Below, piece after piece: positions 59,940 to 64,000 of a stretch of DNA of 64,000 nucleotides. How positions within the stretch are numbered: position 1 is the first letter of the stretch; every line of letters starts with the position of its first letter. Source of the DNA: Streptomyces sp. SID8374 (GTDB lineage: Bacteria; Actinomycetota; Actinomycetes; Streptomycetales; Streptomycetaceae); assembly GCF_009865135.1 (NCBI RefSeq), contig NZ_WWGH01000001.1, positions 3,100,001 through 3,164,000 on the forward strand, read 5' to 3'. Under the pieces are notes generated by a model that made no database searches, was not told the DNA's origin, and saw nothing but the letters and a program-made list of their open reading frames with translations. The position numbers and the translations under genes are program-made.

Positions 59940-61753
59940 TTCTCAGCCCCTTCGGCAGGTGCTTCAGCAGGGTGTACGGGCCGGCTCCCGGCCTCGTTCG
60001 CGTCAGGATTCTCCGGCGCGTCAGGTTTCTCCGGCGCGACCGGCGCCGTCGTGATGAGGGCGGCCGCGAGGTCGCCCAGCTCCTCGGGGAGTTTCGCGGA
60101 CTCGCTGCGGCCCAGGCCCGCCATCTCCACGACGGTCACCCCGTCCGCGCCCCGGACCGCCCGGACCCAGACCCGGCGGCGCTGGATGAACAGCGATCCG
60201 GCGAGCCCGGCGATGGCCGCGATGGCGCCGCCGAGCGCCCAGCCGTTGCCCGGCTGCTGCGAGATCTGGAAGCTCGCCCACTCCTCGATGCCGTCGAAGG
60301 TGATGGAGCCCTCGCCGTCGGACAGGTCCAGCTTCTCGCCGGGTCGGAGCATCTTCTTGAGCAGCTCGCCGTCCTCGTTCTTGAACTCCTTCATCTTGGA
60401 CGTGTCGAGCTGGTACACGTTCTGCGGCAGGCCGGAGTCGACCCCGAGGGAGCCCCGGTAGGCGCTCAGCGCCAGCACCGGGAACTCCGCACCGGGGAAC
60501 TGCGAGAACATCTGGCCCTTGCCGTGGCCCGCGAAGGTCGGGACGAAGAAGGCCTTGAAGCCGAGCTGCGTCTTGACGCCGTTCTTGTCGCGGTAGCCGT
60601 CCATCACCTTGATCGCGCCGGTGGAGGTGATGTTGTTGTCGATCGGCAGCAGGGGGACGGAGTTCCGCGAGACGACCTTGCCCTTGCCGTCCCGGACGGT
60701 GACGACCGGGGCGTAGCCGTGGGCGATCAGATAGACCTTGGTGCCGTCCACGACGAGCGGTTCGTTGACCCGGATGACGCCTTTGCGCTCGGGTCCGTCG
60801 GCGCCCTCGGTGTACCTGACCCGGGCCTCGAAGGTGCGGGGCGTGCCGCGCTGCGGGCCGCTCTCCGCGTACGTACCGACGAAGTCGTCCAGGACGAAGC
60901 TGAAGGGGGCCAGCGAGTCGGAGTCGTAGAGCGAGCCGGACTTGAAGTCGTCGTACTGGGTCAGCGTGTTGGCGAAGCCGTCGCCCTCGACGACCAGCTT
61001 GCCGCCCTCGGACTTGAAGAGCTGCCCGGCGGCGAAGGCCAACAGCATCACGATCAGCGCGATGTGGAAGACCAGGTTCCCGGCCTCGCGGAGGTAGCCC
61101 TTCTCGGCGGCGACCGCGTCGCCCACCGTGTGGGCCCGGAAGCGCCGCTTGCCCAGCACGCCGAGGGCCGCCTCGCGGACCTGCTCGGGCTCGGCCTCCG
61201 TGCGCCAGGTGGTGTACGCGGGGAGCCGGGTCAGCCGCTTGGGGGCGCCCGGCGGGCGGCTGCGGAGCTGGCCGACGAACTGGCCGGTGCGCGGCACGAT
61301 GCAGCCGATGAGCGAGACGAACAGCAGGATGTAGATCGCGGAGAACCACACCGAGCTGTAGACGTCGAAGAGCTGGAACTTCTCGTAGATCGGGGAGAGC
61401 GTGGTGTGCTGGTCCTTGAAGTTCTGGACCTTCAGGTCGTCCACGCTGGTCTGCGGGATCAGCGAGCCCGGGATGGCGCCGAGGGAGAGCAGGAAGAGCA
61501 GGATCAGCGCGACCCGCATCGAGGTGAGCTGGCGCCAGAACCAGCGCATCCAGCCGATCAGCCCCATGGCGGGGACACCGGTGCCGGGCTCGGCCTCGGG
61601 GCGCTCCTCGCGGGGCGCGGTGGAGAGCCGCTCGCCGGCCGCGTGGTCGACGCGCTCCTGCTCGCGCTCGGCCGCCGACTCCTCCGTACGAGCGCCGGTG
61701 TCCGTCTCTTCCGTACGAGCGCCGGTGTCCGTGCTGCTGTTCGCCTTGCTCAT
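59936..61753 (-). CDS. resB: Cytochrome c biogenesis protein ResB (system II)
   Basis: This encodes 605 residues from the ATG at 61753, four bases after the ccdA stop. The ResB plan is visible: SMRVALILLFLLSLGAIPGS near residue 75, LFDVYSSVWFSAIYILLFVS, GYLREAGNLVFHIALIVMLL (heme-related His), then a large exported beta domain and a final helix (GWALGGAIAAIAGLAGSLFI). The N-terminal 65 residues are an acidic extension with a tandem TDTGARTEE duplication. It is the partner of CcsB in heme attachment. Confidence 0.93.
   Translation of the reverse strand: MSKANSSTDTGARTEETDTGARTEESAAEREQERVDHAAGERLSTAPREERPEAEPGTGVPAMGLIGWMRWFWRQLTSMRVALILLFLLSLGAIPGSLIPQTSVDDLKVQNFKDQHTTLSPIYEKFQLFDVYSSVWFSAIYILLFVSLIGCIVPRTGQFVGQLRSRPPGAPKRLTRLPAYTTWRTEAEPEQVREAALGVLGKRRFRAHTVGDAVAAEKGYLREAGNLVFHIALIVMLLAFAAGQLFKSEGGKLVVEGDGFANTLTQYDDFKSGSLYDSDSLAPFSFVLDDFVGTYAESGPQRGTPRTFEARVRYTEGADGPERKGVIRVNEPLVVDGTKVYLIAHGYAPVVTVRDGKGKVVSRNSVPLLPIDNNITSTGAIKVMDGYRDKNGVKTQLGFKAFFVPTFAGHGKGQMFSQFPGAEFPVLALSAYRGSLGVDSGLPQNVYQLDTSKMKEFKNEDGELLKKMLRPGEKLDLSDGEGSITFDGIEEWASFQISQQPGNGWALGGAIAAIAGLAGSLFIQRRRVWVRAVRGADGVTVVEMAGLGRSESAKLPEELGDLAAALITTAPVAPEKPDAPENPDANEAGSRPVHPAEAPAEGAEK
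61680..61733 (-). repeat. Two tandem 27-bp units in the ResB N-terminus
   Basis: Units 61680-61706 and 61707-61733 differ by one base and encode TDTGARTEE twice, in the acidic N-terminal extension of ResB. Confidence 0.9.
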
Positions 61754-61757
61754 GAAC

Positions 61758-62567
61758 TCAGATCCCCACAACGAAGCCGCTGGACCAGGTCTGCATCTGC
61801 TGCATGAGCGTCGCCCACACGCCCGTCAGCAGCAGGAGTCCGGTCACGATCATCATGCCGCCGCCGATCCTCATGACCCAGGCGTAGTGGCGCTTGACCC
61901 AGCCGAACGCGCCGAGCGCCTTGCGGAAGGCGACCGCGGCCAGGATGAACGGGACGCCGAGTCCGAGACAGTACGCGACGGTCAGTATCGCGCCGCGTCC
62001 GGCGGTGGCGCTCTGGGCCGAGAGCGCCAGCACGGAGGAGAGCGTCGGGCCGATGCACGGGGTCCAGCCGATCCCGAACAGGGCGCCGAGCAGCGGCGCG
62101 CCGGCCAGACCGGTCACCGGCCGCTTGTGGAGGCGGAACTCGCGCTGTGTCACCCCCGGCAGGAGCCCCATGAAGAAGATCCCCATGAGGATCATCAGCC
62201 CGCCGAGGACCTTGTTGAGCACCTCGGAGTGCATCTGGAGCTCGTCGCCGAAGTAGCCGAAGAGCGCCCCGGTGGAGGCGAACACGGCGGTGAAGCCGAG
62301 GACGAAGAGCGAGGCGCCCGCCACCACCCGGCCGCGGCGGGCGTCGGCCAGGTCGGTGCCGCTGACCCCGGTGACATAACTCAGGTAGCCGGGGACGAGC
62401 GGCAGGACGCAGGGCGAGAAGAAGGAGATGAGCCCGGCCAGCAGGGCGATGGGCATGGCCAGCAGCAGGGCCCCGCTGACGACGGTGTCGTTGTACGAGG
62501 CCAGCATGACGGGGTCGTTGTACGAGGCCAGGGCGACGGTGTCGTTGTATGCGGCGAGCGGGATCAC
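61758..62567 (-). CDS. ccdA: Cytochrome c biogenesis protein CcdA
   Basis: This encodes 269 residues from the GTG at 62567, just after the resA stop. The six-helix CcdA/DsbD core has both redox cysteines: SFFSPCVLPLVPGYLSY and GIGWTPCIGPTLSSV. It carries reducing equivalents from cytoplasmic thioredoxin to exported ResA. The first 30 residues contain three YND repeats encoded by tandem 27-bp units, an unusual extension before helix 1. Confidence 0.93.
   Translation of the reverse strand: MIPLAAYNDTVALASYNDPVMLASYNDTVVSGALLLAMPIALLAGLISFFSPCVLPLVPGYLSYVTGVSGTDLADARRGRVVAGASLFVLGFTAVFASTGALFGYFGDELQMHSEVLNKVLGGLMILMGIFFMGLLPGVTQREFRLHKRPVTGLAGAPLLGALFGIGWTPCIGPTLSSVLALSAQSATAGRGAILTVAYCLGLGVPFILAAVAFRKALGAFGWVKRHYAWVMRIGGGMMIVTGLLLLTGVWATLMQQMQTWSSGFVVGI
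62485..62565 (-). repeat. Three imperfect 27-bp tandem units at the start of ccdA
   Basis: Units 62485-62511, 62512-62538 and 62539-62565 (GTGTCGTTGTACGAGGCCAG type) encode successive (L)A(S/A)YND repeats at the CcdA N-terminus. The third, next to the start codon, is the most diverged. Confidence 0.85.
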
Positions 62568-62571
62568 CGGA

Positions 62572-63174
62572 TCACTTCTCCGCGATGATCGGGTCGATCA
62601 TCTCGTGCAGCTGCTCGGCGTCCAGGGGCTGGAGCGTGCGGGCCGCGATCTTCCCCTCCCGGTCGACCACCACGGTGGACGGGATGGCCTTCGGGTTCAC
62701 CGTGCCCTTGGGGAAGCGGAGGATCAGCTTGCCGATCGGGTCGAAGAAGCTCGGGTAGGTGACCCCGTAGTCCTTCTCGAAGTTCACCGCGGGGTCCTTC
62801 TGCGCGTCCCGGGTGTTGATGCCGAGGAACTGCACGCCCTTGTCGGCGGTCTCCTCGGAGACCTTCGCGAAGTACTTCGCCTCCAGGCGGCAGGGGCCGC
62901 ACCAGGAGCCCCAGACGTTGAGCACGACGACCTTGCCCTTGTAGTCGGCGAGGTCGAGGGGCTTGCCGTCCAGGCTCTCGCCCTGGAGCCTCGGAGCGTC
63001 GGGGCGCTCCCCCTTGGCGACGGTGGAGATGCCCCCGCTGCCGGTGACGAAGTTGGTGTTGCCGCCGCCCTGCGCCTTGTTGCCGTCCCCGCACGCGGTC
63101 AGCGTCAGGGCACCGGCCACGGCGGTGGCGGCGAGCAGGGTCAAGCGGCGTCGGGACGGGCGGCCAAAGCTCAT
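62572..63174 (-). CDS. resA: TlpA/ResA thiol-disulfide oxidoreductase, lipoprotein
   Basis: This encodes 200 residues from the ATG at 63174 (MSFGRPSRRRLTLLAATAVA). The signal ends in a lipobox, LTLTACGDG, so it is membrane-tethered outside the cell. The thioredoxin fold carries the WGSWCGPCRLEAKYF active site and IPSTVVVDREGKI with the cis-Pro. It keeps apocytochrome CXXCH cysteines reduced for heme attachment and is recharged by CcdA. It heads the resA-ccdA-resB-ccsB operon. Confidence 0.92.
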   Translation of the reverse strand: MSFGRPSRRRLTLLAATAVAGALTLTACGDGNKAQGGGNTNFVTGSGGISTVAKGERPDAPRLQGESLDGKPLDLADYKGKVVVLNVWGSWCGPCRLEAKYFAKVSEETADKGVQFLGINTRDAQKDPAVNFEKDYGVTYPSFFDPIGKLILRFPKGTVNPKAIPSTVVVDREGKIAARTLQPLDAEQLHEMIDPIIAEK

Positions 63175-63241
63175 GTGAAAAGTTTCGCATGGCAGTTCCG
63201 GGGATCTCCCGCACCCCCCTCGGTGCCCGTAAAGCCCCTTG

Positions 63242-64000
63242 TCAGGCCTGTTTAAAGAAGGAGTTCCAGCCACCTGCGGGCGACTGTCCGACCTCCAGGG
63301 TGCGGAGCTTGGCGAGGACCTCGGGATCCTGCACGTCCAGCCAGTCGACGAACTGCCGGAAGGAGACGAGGCGCACATCCTTCTTACCGGCGGTCTTCTT
63401 GATCACTTCTTCCACGGCATCCATATAGATGCCGCCGTTCCACTCCTCGAAGTGGTTGCCGATGAAGAAGGGCGCGCGATTGGTCGTGTAGGCGCGCTCG
63501 AAACCGTTGAGATACGCGCCGGTGGCCTGCTTGCGCCAGCCCGGATAACGCGAGGGCATCCCCTTGGTCGAATTCTTCGACTGATTGGCGAGGATGTTGT
63601 AGTCCATCGAGAGGACCTCGAAGGAGTGGCCCGGGAACGGCATGGCCTGGAGCGGGAGATCCCAGACGCCGCCGCGCTTGACGGGCCACATCTGGCGGCC
63701 GCCGGGCGAGCTGGCGTCGTAACGCCATCCCAGTTTGCCCGCGGTCGGCAGGAGATTGTCCTGGCCGAGCAGACAGGGGGTGCGGCCGCCGATCAATTCC
63801 TTCCGGTAGTCGAACGGCAGCGGGTCCTCGTCCTTCCAGCCGGTGTTGGTCTTCCATTCCGTGACGAACGACACAGCCTGATCGATCTCGCTCTGCCATT
63901 GCGCGGGGGTCCAGCGTTCGACGGAACCGGAACCGCCGCAGAAGTGCCCGTTGAAGTGGGTGCCGATCTCATGGCCGTCCAGCCAGGCCTGACGTACGTA
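63242..64000 (-). CDS. Polysaccharide deacetylase-like protein, 5' end beyond window
   Basis: The minus-strand frame is open from the window end, and the apparent start at 63874 is internal. About 252 residues are visible. AWLDGHEIGTHFNGHFCGG carries the NodB-type metal His pair. FYIGNHFEEWNG-like (PFFIGNHFEEWNGG) and SFRQFVDWLD segments follow the pattern of secreted actinobacterial polysaccharide deacetylases that act on cell-wall or exopolysaccharide N-acetyl groups. The signal peptide and first catalytic Asp would lie outside the window. The stop at 63242 is 68 bp upstream of the resA start; the genes are on the same strand. Confidence 0.8.
   Translation of the reverse strand, partial: YVRQAWLDGHEIGTHFNGHFCGGSGSVERWTPAQWQSEIDQAVSFVTEWKTNTGWKDEDPLPFDYRKELIGGRTPCLLGQDNLLPTAGKLGWRYDASSPGGRQMWPVKRGGVWDLPLQAMPFPGHSFEVLSMDYNILANQSKNSTKGMPSRYPGWRKQATGAYLNGFERAYTTNRAPFFIGNHFEEWNGGIYMDAVEEVIKKTAGKKDVRLVSFRQFVDWLDVQDPEVLAKLRTLEVGQSPAGGWNSFFKQA

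Noticed and set aside
1..64000. tRNA, rRNA, insertion sequence or prophage genes
   Set aside because: Reading both strands showed no tRNA-like cloverleaf with a matching gene context, no transposase or integrase motif, and no phage structural gene. A covariance-model scan would be needed to exclude small RNAs.

Overview
The window reads as chromosomal DNA of a Streptomyces or close relative. It has very high GC with strong third-position GC, many GTG starts, GTGA/TGATG stop-start overlaps, a CofG-CofH fused FO synthase, the futalosine menaquinone route, a DmdR/IdeR-type iron box and hairpin terminators without T-runs. Two genes run off the ends: a hypothetical protein at the left and a polysaccharide deacetylase at the right. 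No rRNA, tRNA, insertion sequence or intact prophage was recognised.

Layout. 1-18.7 kb: a partial hypothetical and a lipoprotein; FO synthase (F420 cofactor); an HAD-like protein lacking its nucleophile Asp; a large secreted Ig-like protein flanked by two nearly identical 136-bp palindromic elements; a secreted PQQ-type sugar dehydrogenase; a class B PBP; an F420-type luciferase-like enzyme; small membrane and secreted proteins; then an iron-box-controlled divergent pair, a penicillin-acylase/acetyltransferase fusion and a ferrisiderophore reductase. 19-28 kb: permease, aldehyde dehydrogenase and N-acyl-D-amino-acid-deacylase-like amidohydrolase; then two luciferase-like oxidoreductases and an SDR sharing a CTGACG-N3-CGTCAG operator. 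28.5-32.5 kb: a cell-wall-anchored coiled-coil protein, a uronate-dehydrogenase-like enzyme and a secreted GH43 protein.

32.7-41.2 kb is the accessory-looking part: a small orphan ORF, a HEAT-like protein, a DUF6087-like gene with apparent compensating frameshifts, a VapBC pair, a GNAT remnant, an M23 peptidase, a TOPRIM-only protein, an M20 peptidase, a four-repeat type I-E CRISPR relic without cas genes, and a winged-helix/zinc-ribbon protein directly upstream of the array on the same strand.

41.2-50.8 kb: lipid metabolism (acyl-CoA ligase, thiolase, high-molecular-weight FabG, MaoC) around a GAGTAA-type operator, a TetR regulator, a DAACS transporter and small genes. 50.9-63.2 kb: respiratory-chain genes. 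MqnE, UbiX, UbiA/MqnP and UbiD serve menaquinone synthesis, and CcsB-ResB-CcdA-ResA form the system II cytochrome c maturation operon. These sit with an Lrp regulator, a rhomboid protease and an aldehyde dehydrogenase.

The most interesting leads are the two short operator families, the acylase-acetyltransferase fusion under an iron box, the 3x36-bp in-frame repeat in the MaoC gene, the CRISPR relic with its upstream wHTH gene, and the palindromic intergenic elements. I did not find a clearly new multi-gene system that can be argued from sequence alone.
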